DNA of 41,674 bases from Gammaproteobacteria bacterium (GTDB lineage: Bacteria > Pseudomonadota > Gammaproteobacteria > Ga0077536). The position numbers and the translations under genes were made by a program. Position 1 is the first letter of the stretch; the number at the start of each line of letters is the position of its first letter. Positions 34,405-41,674 of this stretch are shown here, in pieces. The DNA is taken from the NCBI GenBank assembly GCA_009692265.1, contig SHZM01000030.1, positions 1-41,674 of the forward strand. The letters run 5' to 3'. The notes under the pieces are model-generated. The model did not search any database. It was given only the letters and a program-made list of their open reading frames with translations, and had not been told where the DNA came from.

Positions 34405-34706
34405 TTGGGGTCCTTGGGACGCCAACGGTAGCGCGCGAGGTCCACCTCGCCAGCGAGTCCGAATTCAATCCCTTCCGCTTCGAGCAGAATTCGTTGATAT
34501 TCGGCCCGGTCGGGATCGCCACGCGGGCTGATTTGCCCCCGCGCATTGATCACCCGTTGCCGTGGGATCTTCGTGTCGTCCTGGAGTGCGGCCAGAGCGA
34601 AACCTGCTTGGCGCGCGGCGCTGGATCCTGCGAGGCCGGCCAGTTCGGCAATCTGACCGTAAGTCGCTACCCGTCCGCGTGGGATCCGCCCGACCACCGC
34701 CCACAC
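34401..34706 (-). CDS. Alkyltransferase-like DNA-binding protein (ATL/MGMT family)
   Basis: A 101-residue protein with the DNA-binding domain of O6-alkylguanine transferases: VGRIPRGRVATYGQIAELAG and ARQAGFALAAL. The acceptor PCHR motif is replaced by PRQRV in IPRQRVINARG, so it cannot accept the alkyl group; known ATL proteins have Trp at the Cys position, here Arg. It may flag alkylated bases for excision repair. GTG start at 34706; upstream sequence keeps the frame but offers no better start. The stop overlaps the glutaredoxin start. Confidence 0.85.
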   Translation of the reverse strand: MWAVVGRIPRGRVATYGQIAELAGLAGSSAARQAGFALAALQDDTKIPRQRVINARGQISPRGDPDRAEYQRILLEAEGIEFGLAGEVDLARYRWRPKDPK

Positions 34707-34732
34707 ACTTTTGTTGCGGTTAGGGATCGGCG

Positions 34733-35524
34733 TTACCGGTGACGCACTAGAAAATCGACCAAGGCCGCGTTGAATTCCCGCGGTTCCTCGACGTTAAACA
34801 GGTGCTGAGTATCACGGATGATCACCATCTCCGAGCCGTTGATTCGCTCATTCAGTAAGCGTGCCGAGTCGACCGTCGTGGCTGGATCGAGGGCACCGAC
34901 CATGACCAAGGTAGGCGCGCTGATAGCACGAATCGACTCGCGCTGATCCATGTCACGGACTGCCGCCCCGCAACCGACATAACCCGCGGTTGGAGTGGCG
35001 AGAATCCCGGCTCTGATAGAGGCCACTTCAGTCTTCAGGCGCTGTTGATTAGCCTCCGTGAACCACCGTGACAGTGTCGTGTCGACCACTGCCTGCATCC
35101 CACCTTCCTCGACAGTCTTGATTCGCCCGGCCCATAAGTCTGGCGGCCCCATGTAGGCCGCTGTCGCGCAGAGCACCAGCGAGAACAATCGCTCGGGATA
35201 AAGCGTTGCGAATTTTTGACCCGTCATGCCGCCTAACGATAGACCACAGAAGTGTGCGCGTGCTTCGCCCAAGTGATCGAGGAGACCACAGGCATCAGCG
35301 GCGAGCGTCTCTACGGTGTAAGGGCCGGTAGGTACACTCGAGGCACCGTGACCCCGAGTGTCGTACCGCAGCACCCGGAAGCCGGCGGCGAGCAAGGCTG
35401 GAACCTGCAGATCCCACATCGATAAATTTGATGCCAGTGAATTCGACAACAGCACCAGCGGAGCGCCGGTGTCACCCTCAATCCGGTAGTGAATAGTCGC
35501 GCCGTTGCTTTCGAAGTGAGGCAT
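34733..35524 (-). CDS. Alpha/beta hydrolase, 3-oxoadipate enol-lactonase-like
   Basis: A 263-residue alpha/beta hydrolase with the PcaD pattern: HYRIEGDTGAPLVLLSNSL, VLRYDTRGHGASSVP, HFCGLSLGGMTGQ (nucleophile Ser near 96), MVGALDPATTV (Asp) and DTQHLFNVEEP (His). PcaD converts enol-lactone to 3-oxoadipate, but no other pca gene is near, so a general hydrolase is also possible. Lies 26 bp before the alkyltransferase-like gene. Confidence 0.82.
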   Translation of the reverse strand: MPHFESNGATIHYRIEGDTGAPLVLLSNSLASNLSMWDLQVPALLAAGFRVLRYDTRGHGASSVPTGPYTVETLAADACGLLDHLGEARAHFCGLSLGGMTGQKFATLYPERLFSLVLCATAAYMGPPDLWAGRIKTVEEGGMQAVVDTTLSRWFTEANQQRLKTEVASIRAGILATPTAGYVGCGAAVRDMDQRESIRAISAPTLVMVGALDPATTVDSARLLNERINGSEMVIIRDTQHLFNVEEPREFNAALVDFLVRHR

Positions 35525-35541
35525 GCTGAATCAACTTTTGG

Positions 35542-35928
35542 TTAGCGGGATTTCAATAAGTCACGAATTTCCGCGAGCAGCACTTCCTGCGCCGGCGGGG
35601 GGGCGGCAACCTCGGCTTTTTTCATCGAGTTCATCGCTTTCACCAACATGAAAATCGCAAACGCGATGATGATGAAATCAATGCAGGTCTGCACAAACGA
35701 ACCGTAATTCAAGGTAACGGGTGGGATCTCACCGATGCCGTCTTTCAAGACAAATTTTAGATCCGAGAAAGTGACGCCACCCATTAGCAAGCCGATTGGC
35801 GGCATGATCACGTCGGCGACGACCGATGACACGATCTTGCCAAAAGCACCACCGATGACGACACCCACCGCTAGGTCGACGACGTTGCCACGCATGGCGA
35901 AGTGTTTGAATTCTTCCATCATGCTCAT
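35542..35928 (-). CDS. mscL: Large-conductance mechanosensitive channel
   Basis: A 128-residue MscL with two membrane helices: [30 protein letters not shown] without break through TM1, and [19 protein letters not shown] as TM2, then a cytosolic bundle [12 protein letters not shown] choose the ATG at 35928 because GGGAG stands seven bases before it; the ATG at 35934 is too close. Relieves osmotic downshock pressure. It lies 17 bp before the enol-lactonase-like gene. Confidence 0.95.
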   Translation of the reverse strand: MSMMEEFKHFAMRGNVVDLAVGVVIGGAFGKIVSSVVADVIMPPIGLLMGGVTFSDLKFVLKDGIGEIPPVTLNYGSFVQTCIDFIIIAFAIFMLVKAMNSMKKAEVAAPPPAQEVLLAEIRDLLKSR

Positions 35929-36050
35929 GAACATTCTCCCTACGATTTAATTTTTGTTTCTGATTGATTCCCTACTGGCTGATCAGAGCACAGGTTCTGA
36001 GCGATCGCAATTCAGGTCTTACCCACCTGGCTCCATCTGGGGCGTCTATT

Positions 36051-36950
36051 TCAGCGCTTTGGGAGATGAGCATATTGTCCCGACCAATCGCGGTAATTAA
36101 ATACTTGGCCTTCGGCGCGGATCCGCGCGAGCTCGGCGAGTTTTAGATCGGCATACACCCATTGCGGCTTATTCAGTTCGCCGCGCGCGAGCAGACCGTT
36201 GGCAGGAAAGCCGTGGTCCACTGGCGTGTAGAACCCTGCGGCGCCAATGTTGGTATCGACCGCGGCCGACCATGGACAGTCACCGACCGTCGGCGATTGC
36301 ACGACATAGCATTGATTCTCAAGCGCGCGCGCCTGACATCCGATCCGCACGCGATGGTAACCAGCAAGCGAATCGGTGCAGCTGGGGACTAAAATAATGC
36401 CGGCACCTTGTTCAATTTGATGACGCGCGAGCAGCGGGAACTCACTGTCGTAGCAGACGTTTATCGCGATCTTGCCGAATTCGGTAACAAACACCTTGAG
36501 TCCTTGCCCTGCGGTGACCCCCCACTGCTCTAATTCAAATCTCGTCATCTGCAACTTCTCTTGGAATTCGCAGTGCCCCGTTGGCCAGAAAAAATAAGAT
36601 CGATTGGCATATCGACCGTCGCCGACTTGTACTGGGTAGCTTCCGGCACAAATATAAACATGGTGTGTTTGCGCAAGATCACGAAACAAGTTCAGAAAAT
36701 CCGCGAGCGTGCGTTGCAATTTTTCGAGCGATAATGGCAATGATTGACACACCGCTTCTCCAAAGATCGCGGTGATCTCCAGACTAAAATATTCCGGAAA
36801 GACGAGAAGCTTCGCGCCGTTGGTTACGGCATCATGGACCCAACGTTCGAGCTTCGTGCGGATGTCACTCCAGGTGTGAAGGTTTTCAATCGGATACTGC
36901 GCGGCGGCAACGCGCAGGCTCGGTGACTCTAGCTCAGGGGTTTCATCCAA
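36051..36950 (-). CDS. Nitrilase-superfamily carbon-nitrogen hydrolase
   Basis: A 299-residue hydrolase with the Glu-Lys-Cys triad: LLVFPEYFSLE (Glu near 51), CEFQEKLQMTRFE (Lys near 135) and INVCYDSEFP (Cys near 170). It should hydrolyse an amide or nitrile. The gene overlaps that of the GNAT acetyltransferase by 22 bp; in many bacteria these two are fused into one protein, so they probably work together. Confidence 0.9.
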   Translation of the reverse strand: MDETPELESPSLRVAAAQYPIENLHTWSDIRTKLERWVHDAVTNGAKLLVFPEYFSLEITAIFGEAVCQSLPLSLEKLQRTLADFLNLFRDLAQTHHVYICAGSYPVQVGDGRYANRSYFFWPTGHCEFQEKLQMTRFELEQWGVTAGQGLKVFVTEFGKIAINVCYDSEFPLLARHQIEQGAGIILVPSCTDSLAGYHRVRIGCQARALENQCYVVQSPTVGDCPWSAAVDTNIGAAGFYTPVDHGFPANGLLARGELNKPQWVYADLKLAELARIRAEGQVFNYRDWSGQYAHLPKR

Positions 36951-37534
36951 AACACCATCTCCTTATCACTCGCCGTGGGTTCGTCGAGATCCTTCCACAA
37001 GTAGTTCGTCGTGAGCTCAGGGTATTGGGTATAGCCGAATTTTCGCCAAATTGCATCGAGCGGCGCGTAATCGCGAGGCCGGCGGAGATCGTGTTTGGAT
37101 CGAACGACACCACAGAAAGTCATTTGATTGAAGCCGCCGAGAGCACGTGCATGGGCTTCGCGCCGATGAAAGAACTCACGATACACACCGCGGCCACGAT
37201 ACGGTGGAAGGAGCACTGATTCGCCGCCGTAGAAAATTTCCCGTGGATCGAAACCCTTCGCGATGAACGGTCGCTGGCAGGCCGCTGTTTCGGCACCCAA
37301 GGGTAAACCGGTCGACGCACCCACCACTTTCGCGCCATCACACACGAGTACGATGACGCACTCGGGGCATTCGATGTAGGTTCGAAGATACTGTTCTTCG
37401 TAGACCAGAGAACCGTCGTAAAGATACGGATAGTCGCGAAAAACCGTGATGCGCAACCGCGCGAGGTCTGAAACGCGGCGGCTGAGATCGGGATCCCGGC
37501 CAGTCAACGTGTGGAGAGTTAGCGAGTTCGGCAT
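36929..37534 (-). CDS. GNAT-family N-acetyltransferase
   Basis: A 201-residue protein with the GNAT pattern: LARLRITVFRDYPYLYDG, CVIVLVCDGAKVVGAS, then ESVLLPPYRGRGVYREFF as the acetyl-CoA loop and DAIWRKFGYTQYP near the end. The acceptor is unknown. Its ATG overlaps the stop of the SnoaL-like gene (TAATG) and its 3' end overlaps the nitrilase start. Confidence 0.88.
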   Translation of the reverse strand: MPNSLTLHTLTGRDPDLSRRVSDLARLRITVFRDYPYLYDGSLVYEEQYLRTYIECPECVIVLVCDGAKVVGASTGLPLGAETAACQRPFIAKGFDPREIFYGGESVLLPPYRGRGVYREFFHRREAHARALGGFNQMTFCGVVRSKHDLRRPRDYAPLDAIWRKFGYTQYPELTTNYLWKDLDEPTASDKEMVFWMKPLS

Positions 37535-37941
37535 TAAGCCCCGACTTGCGCGATCCAGTCCGGCAAGTTGTAGTAGTTTGAGATTCGCGCGACTTTGCCA
37601 TCACGAAGTTCGAAAAATGCCCCTGCGGGTAAACGATAGGCTTGTCCGGTCGCTGGCGGGAGTCCTTCATCGGTAACCAGATAACTACCGCATACGACGA
37701 ACTCCGCGGCACCGCGTCGTCCATCGTCGCAGGCCATGACGACGAGGTCGACCAATTCCTCGCGGTAACAACGATTCATATGTTGCATGAATTTCGTAAA
37801 CGCGGCTTTGCCGATTTCGCGCTGCCCCTGATTAATGTCGTGCGCGACATCCTCCGTCAGCAGCGCGAGGAAGGTTGCCATATCGCCGGCATTGAAGGCG
37901 GCGTAATAGCGTTTGATTAGGGCAATCGTTTGTTCACGCAT
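37534..37941 (-). CDS. SnoaL/ketosteroid isomerase-like (NTF2-fold) protein
   Basis: A 135-residue NTF2-fold protein: ALIKRYYAAFNAGDMATFLALL, EDVAHDINQGQREIGKAAF, FVVCGSYLVTDEGLPPATGQ and FFELRDGKVARISNYYNLPDW. I use ATG 37939-37941 (MREQTIAL); the longer upstream frame is unconserved. It precedes the GNAT and nitrilase genes with overlapping stops and starts, and the three look like a unit. Enzyme activity cannot be named. Confidence 0.85.
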   Translation of the reverse strand: MREQTIALIKRYYAAFNAGDMATFLALLTEDVAHDINQGQREIGKAAFTKFMQHMNRCYREELVDLVVMACDDGRRGAAEFVVCGSYLVTDEGLPPATGQAYRLPAGAFFELRDGKVARISNYYNLPDWIAQVGA

Positions 37942-37966
37942 GGGAAATCTCTCGTTGATTTGGATT

Positions 37967-38296
37967 CTAATCGGTCGTAACGCTGGCTTTAAGTGCGCGG
38001 AGGGTGGTTCCATCGTGCGTGGCGCTACAACGATAAGATTCCTGCTCAATCCGATAGATCGTTTTACTCGCGACGATCGTCGCCGCGGTAGGTTCGCTGA
38101 GTTCGAGTTCAGCGGCGCTTGCCGCTTGCCGAAACGCCGATGAAGTGTCACCAGGATTGAATTGCGCGCACAGCGCCGTCACCGCATCCCGCGCCTGCTG
38201 CGCTTGCCAGTGCAGGTAACCAGCGGCCAGAATCAGGGCTGCGGCCGGTGGCAAGAACAGCGCGGCTTTCGTCGAGCGAGCCTCGCGTTCGGTCAT
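37967..38296 (-). CDS. Small single-helix membrane protein, unknown function
   Basis: A 109-residue protein from ATG 38294-38296: charged start (TEREARSTK), one membrane helix (AALFLPPAAALILAAGYLHW, about 11-30), then a soluble part with two Cys (VTALCAQF, ESYRCSATH) that could form a disulfide in the periplasm. The start overlaps the stop of the DUF3147-like gene. I do not recognise a family. Confidence 0.6.
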   Translation of the reverse strand: MTEREARSTKAALFLPPAAALILAAGYLHWQAQQARDAVTALCAQFNPGDTSSAFRQAASAAELELSEPTAATIVASKTIYRIEQESYRCSATHDGTTLRALKASVTTD

Positions 38297-38643
38297 AGAC
38301 TCACGCCCAGGCGAGGCAGGCTCCAGCTCATTCCACCGTACGCCAGTGCCGTCGCTGCACACGCCAACCCCAACGCCGACCAAAACGGTACGCCGCGTTC
38401 GAGCAGCACCGGCAACACCAGAAACAACACCAGCGACGGCAATACTAACCAAAAGATGCTGCGGGTAAGCGCCGCGATCTCGGCCAAATCTCCGGTGTCG
38501 TGATACAGCCAGCCTAGTGCCAGAATTGAAGTGACAGGGAGCGACGCTAGAAGCGCGCCTAGCGCTGTACTGCGCTTCGCAACTTCGCTAATCGCGACGA
38601 TCAGCATCGCGCTGATAACGAATTTCAGGATCAGCGGGAGCAT
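38293..38643 (-). CDS. DUF3147-family membrane protein
   Basis: A 116-residue hydrophobic protein with four probable membrane helices, beginning LILKFVISAMLIVAISEVAK and with LLASLPVTSILALGWLYHD in the middle, fitting the DUF3147 family of unknown function. Overlaps the following small membrane protein by 4 bp. Confidence 0.75.
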   Translation of the reverse strand: MLPLILKFVISAMLIVAISEVAKRSTALGALLASLPVTSILALGWLYHDTGDLAEIAALTRSIFWLVLPSLVLFLVLPVLLERGVPFWSALGLACAATALAYGGMSWSLPRLGVSL

Positions 38644-38666
38644 CGCGGTCGTTGCATCGGCGTATT

Positions 38667-39473
38667 TCAGGCCGCGCGCGCCGAGAGCACCACGGCTTGC
38701 ATTGGACTTTGAAATGGTGCGGCACCGCCAAGCGCGCTCAGCGCTGCCGCGACCTCGGTAATAACTTCGTCGAGCGCGAGACCGCGATCTTGCAACGCAC
38801 TGACGACGGGCGAACCCTGGATCATCCCTGTAGCCAGATTAACCGCGCTAGGGCTGGTAGCCGTTTTTGCGAGAGTCGTGATCGAGATGTCATCAAATCC
38901 ACTCCCCTGAAGTAGAGCACGTAGTTCGGCGTGATTACAAAACGCGAACGGCACTGTAAAGAACTGCGGCGGATTACTCGGAATCAGTGCGCTCAAGGTT
39001 TCATGGACCGTCAACGCAAAGGGATTGGTTTCCAATCGATCCCACACGTTGAACAAAAAGCGTCCGCCCGGCTTGAGCACACGCCGTACTTCGCGAAAAA
39101 TCGCCGGTTTATCGGGCGGGAACATCACTCCAAACTGGCAGGCGACGGCACCGAAACTCGCAGGGGTAAATGGGAGTGCCATTAGATCCGCGAGTTGCCA
39201 GGTGGTGTTGGGCAAGGCGCCGAGGGTGGTTTGCGCGTAGGCCAGCATCGCTTGCGCTACTTCGCTCGCGATCAACTCGGTGTTCGCTGGTAACGCGGCG
39301 CGCAGCGCACGGGTCAGAATTCCGGTGCCGCAGGCAGCTTCAAGAACCGGCGCACCACCGCAGCGCGCGACCCGTTGCGCGAGATCGCGCGCGTAGTCCT
39401 CAAACATCACCGGCCCCATGTAGCGGTCGTAGAACTCCGGGATCGAGCCCGTAAAGCTCGTGCTGTCGTTCAT
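38667..39473 (-). CDS. Class I SAM-dependent methyltransferase
   Basis: A 268-residue methyltransferase of the UbiE/Methyltransf_11 type: APVLEAACGTGILTRAL is motif I near residue 42, ELIASEVAQAML motif II, LADLMALPFTPASFGAVACQF motif III, and VLKPGGRFLFNVWD follows. Substrate unknown. Its ATG overlaps by 4 bp the stop of the upstream dehydrogenase. Confidence 0.9.
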   Translation of the reverse strand: MNDSTSFTGSIPEFYDRYMGPVMFEDYARDLAQRVARCGGAPVLEAACGTGILTRALRAALPANTELIASEVAQAMLAYAQTTLGALPNTTWQLADLMALPFTPASFGAVACQFGVMFPPDKPAIFREVRRVLKPGGRFLFNVWDRLETNPFALTVHETLSALIPSNPPQFFTVPFAFCNHAELRALLQGSGFDDISITTLAKTATSPSAVNLATGMIQGSPVVSALQDRGLALDEVITEVAAALSALGGAAPFQSPMQAVVLSARAA

Positions 39474-40360
39474 TCCTTGCCCCTTACAGGTAGACCCGCG
39501 GCTTCAGCACTTAGCCGGGCGATTCCCGCCCAATCGAACTCTCCATACCCGCGTGCGATCGCCGTCATATACTGATCATGCAAGATACCGGCGAGCGGCA
39601 TCGGCACCATCGCCGCGTCGGCCGCTGCCTGCGCGAGACGGACATCCTTGAGCCCGAGACTTAGCTTGAAGCCGGCGGGTTCGTAGTGATCGCTGGCGAT
39701 CAGCCCTCCGTAAACCTTGTAGACTGGTGCTGGGAAAATTGAATTCGTAAGCATCTCGAGAAATTGCTCTGGTGCAATGTCATGCTTGCGAACCAGCGCA
39801 AACGCCTCACCCAGGGCTTCAATCATGGAGGCAAGCATGAAATTGCCCGAGACCTTCACGACATTAGCCTTCGAGGGTTCGCTTCCGACCACAAAGGTAC
39901 GCTGTCCCAATACCTCGAAGACCGGGGTAAGTCGCGCCAGCGACGCGGAGTCTCCCGCCGCGACGATGAATAATTGCGCGGCCGCCGCCGCAGGTGGGCG
40001 ACCGAAGACCGGCGCCGAAACGTAGTGAAGACCAGCGGCTGCGTGCGCGGCAGTGAGGCGTTGCGCGAGGCCAACACTGATTGTCGCCATGCAGACATGA
40101 ATTACGCCGGGTTTAATCTCATCGATGAACTCTGGCGCAAAAATAATTTCCTCAGTCGCGCGATCATCCGCCAACATTGAAATAATCAGCTCCTGCGCGG
40201 CGCATTCACGTGCCTCAGTCGCGACGCGTGCACCGTCTCCGGCAAGTTCGGCGGCCCGTGCCGGAGTTCGATTCCACACCGTGACGGTGTGCCCAGCCTT
40301 CAAGAGATTGCGGACCATTTCGGTGCCCATTGCGCCAATACCGATAAAACCGATGCGCAT
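39470..40360 (-). CDS. NAD(P)-dependent beta-hydroxyacid dehydrogenase family protein
   Basis: A 296-residue protein of the 3-hydroxyisobutyrate dehydrogenase family: Rossmann motif RIGFIGIGAMGTEMVRNLLK, TVTVWNRTPAR (Arg suggests NADP), IHVCMATISV, then SAPVFGRPPAAAAAQL, and catalytic Lys in SGNFMLASMIEALGE replaced in context VVKVSGN (Lys near 172). It resembles the imine-reductase or glyoxylate-reductase-like branch, substrate not set. Confidence 0.9.
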   Translation of the reverse strand: MRIGFIGIGAMGTEMVRNLLKAGHTVTVWNRTPARAAELAGDGARVATEARECAAQELIISMLADDRATEEIIFAPEFIDEIKPGVIHVCMATISVGLAQRLTAAHAAAGLHYVSAPVFGRPPAAAAAQLFIVAAGDSASLARLTPVFEVLGQRTFVVGSEPSKANVVKVSGNFMLASMIEALGEAFALVRKHDIAPEQFLEMLTNSIFPAPVYKVYGGLIASDHYEPAGFKLSLGLKDVRLAQAAADAAMVPMPLAGILHDQYMTAIARGYGEFDWAGIARLSAEAAGLPVRGKE

Positions 40361-40429
40361 GTTGCGCTCCTAGGAAAGTGTTTAGCGTCTACTGCGAGCC
40401 GATCGCGACGTGAACGCGATTCTCGATGA

Positions 40430-41488
40430 TCAGCCGAAATTTATCCGGGCTTCCAGATTGGTGCGCGAATCGGCATTCGTGAGTGCTTCTTCGAGATCGA
40501 TCCGTTCTTCCTTGAAAAGATTAAATAACGCCATGTCGAAGGTTTGCATTCCTTTCGCGCCGCTCTGCTCCATCGCCTCCTTCAGCATGCCAACATTGCC
40601 CTTCATGATTAAGTCGCCGATATGTGGGGTGTTGATCAGGATTTCGATCGCGGCTACCCGAAACCCATCAACTCCTTGTACAAGACGTTGAGAAATGACC
40701 GAACGTACATTCAAGGAGAGATCCAGAAATAACTGTTTGTGCAAATCTTGCGGGAATAAATTGATCACACGCTCCATCGCTTGATTCGAGTTGTTCGCGT
40801 GTAGCGTCGATAGACAAAGATGGCCGGTGTTGCAGAGTTCCAGCGCGGCCTCCATCGTTTCGCGATCGCGAATTTCGCCGATTAATATCACGTCAGGTGC
40901 TTCGCGCAACGACGAACGCAGGGCCGCGCGATAATTCAAGGTATCGACACCTACCTCGCGCTGATTGACGATGGATTTAATGTTGGGGTGTGAGAATTCA
41001 ATCGGGTCTTCGATCGTGAGGATATGCCCCGCCATTTTCTGATTACGTTCATTCACCATCGCCGCCAAGGTAGTGGACTTACCTGAACCGGTGGCCCCTA
41101 CCATCAGGATTAACCCTCGCTTATGCATCACCAGAGATTTTAGAATCTCCGGTAAGCCCATTTCATCGATGGTCGGGATATTCGACGGGATACGGCGTAA
41201 AACCATGCCTACTTCGCCGCGCTGACGAAACACATTGACCCGAAAACGCGCACTTTTATCGTCCAGCGAAATTGCGAAATCGCTTTCGAGCGTTTGTTCG
41301 AAACGTTCGATTTGCACAGTGCTCATCACGCCGTAGGCGGCAGCTTTAGTTAGATCGCCACTGAGAACCGTTCCCCCGACCGAATTGACCTGACCTTCGA
41401 TCTTTATCTTGACCGGTGCGCCAACACTGAAAAAGAGGTCCGAACCCAGCTTGTCACGCAACAGTTTCAAATAAGGGGTGATGTCCAT
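40430..41488 (-). CDS. pilU: Type IV pilus retraction ATPase PilU
   Basis: A 352-residue PilT/PilU-type ATPase: Walker A MVGATGSGKSTTLAAM near 130, Asp box ILTIEDPIEFSH, Walker B VILIGEIRDRETM, His box HLCLSTLHANNS. The start DKLGSDLFFSVGAPVKIKIEG fits PilU (FF-S-GAP) rather than PilT (LHLSAGLP). PilU is the auxiliary retraction motor acting with PilT. Only some 31 bp separate its start from an ISL3-type insertion, so its normal upstream partner, pilT, is missing or separated. Confidence 0.92.
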   Translation of the reverse strand: MDITPYLKLLRDKLGSDLFFSVGAPVKIKIEGQVNSVGGTVLSGDLTKAAAYGVMSTVQIERFEQTLESDFAISLDDKSARFRVNVFRQRGEVGMVLRRIPSNIPTIDEMGLPEILKSLVMHKRGLILMVGATGSGKSTTLAAMVNERNQKMAGHILTIEDPIEFSHPNIKSIVNQREVGVDTLNYRAALRSSLREAPDVILIGEIRDRETMEAALELCNTGHLCLSTLHANNSNQAMERVINLFPQDLHKQLFLDLSLNVRSVISQRLVQGVDGFRVAAIEILINTPHIGDLIMKGNVGMLKEAMEQSGAKGMQTFDMALFNLFKEERIDLEEALTNADSRTNLEARINFG

Positions 41489-41519
41489 CAGGCGTCTCCG
41501 CGCAGTCAGTGGGGGTTCT

Positions 41520-41527
41520 AAATTTTA
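41520..41527. repeat. Putative 8-bp target duplication of the ISL3-type element
   Basis: AAATTTTA directly abuts the GGGTCTTCC end of the insertion sequence. ISL3-family elements make 8-bp, often AT-rich duplications. The second copy is outside the window. Confidence 0.45.
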
Positions 41528-41674
41528 GGGTCTTCCGGACTTAGTGTGGGTAAAACTTGATCATTTTTCGGTCAAAGCTTAGGCAACATGCAGGTGAGGG
41601 TCTTCAATCGAAGGTATTCTTCGTCACGCAGTCCGTAGGCGCGACGCTGCAACACACGGATTTTATTGTTCAAC
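41528..41674 (-). mobile_element. ISL3-family insertion sequence, right-hand fragment
   Basis: The element begins with GGGTCTTCCGGACTTAGTGT, the look of an ISL3 terminal inverted repeat, and continues into the transposase 3' end at 41572. The remainder is beyond the window edge. Confidence 0.72.
41572..41674 (-). CDS. ISL3-family transposase, C-terminal fragment
   Basis: The minus-strand frame running in from the edge reads LNNKIRVLQRRAYGLRDEEY, then LRLKTLTCMLPKL and TGA at 41572-41574. NNKI-V-QRRAYG-RD-EY is the conserved end of ISL3-family DDE transposases. 33 residues are in the window. Confidence 0.8.
   Translation of the reverse strand, partial: LNNKIRVLQRRAYGLRDEEYLRLKTLTCMLPKL

Noticed and set aside
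40430..41488. PilT
   Set aside because: The N-terminal DLFFSVGAP pattern fits PilU better than PilT; both share the ATPase core.

Overview
The window looks like chromosomal DNA of a gammaproteobacterium, probably an uncultured one. The evidence is gene order. gshB-tonB-yqgE-ruvX-pyrR-pyrB-pyrC' (26.2-32.0 kb) with pilU further on is an arrangement known from Pseudomonas and relatives, and hemC-hemD-hemX-hemY is the gammaproteobacterial haem operon. Both edges fall inside insertion sequences (IS1182-type at the left, ISL3-type at the right), as expected of a contig that breaks at repeats. No rRNA, CRISPR or intact prophage was seen.

Layout. 1-5.7 kb is accessory: a transposase start, a small conserved protein, a patatin-like phospholipase, a bufferin-type metallophore operon (precursor bufA, MNIO enzyme bufB, partner bufC) with a divergent doxX, and a dead vapC. 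It ends at 5679-5722 in an exact 3' part of tRNA-Phe (positions 33-76), which looks like the attachment-site scar of an integrative element. 5.9-11.1 kb is a one-strand cluster: serine hydrolase, two GFA/CENP-V zinc proteins on either side of a CmcJ/NvfI-like oxygenase, an alpha/beta hydrolase and a secreted beta-propeller; its substrate is unknown. 11.1-12.7 kb is a graveyard of toxin-antitoxin genes and transposase remnants. 12.8-15.7 kb holds a SnoaL-like protein, a luciferase-like monooxygenase, a secreted lipase and a possible group II intron remnant.

15.7-32.9 kb is mostly core: rhodanese, hemF, hisB-hisH (without hisA/hisF), a DMT exporter, msbA, an orphan ParA-like ATPase, a REPIN-like palindrome forming the end of hemY, hemYXDC, then gshB, tonB, yqgE, ruvX, pyrR, pyrB and a catalytically dead dihydroorotase pyrC'. 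These are followed by a PyrK-like iron-sulfur flavoprotein and, 8 bp on, a luciferase-like monooxygenase.

34.0-41.5 kb is on the minus strand: membrane-anchored glutaredoxin, alkyltransferase-like protein, enol-lactonase-like hydrolase, mscL, nitrilase, GNAT, SnoaL-like protein, two small membrane proteins, methyltransferase, beta-hydroxyacid dehydrogenase and pilU. An ISL3-family element sits just upstream of pilU.

The most interesting points are the bufferin operon with a strong hairpin between precursor and enzyme genes, the tRNA-Phe scar beside it, the GFA/oxygenase/hydrolase cluster, and the PyrK-like/LLM pair appended to the pyrimidine operon. All identifications are from reading motifs and gene order; no database search was possible.
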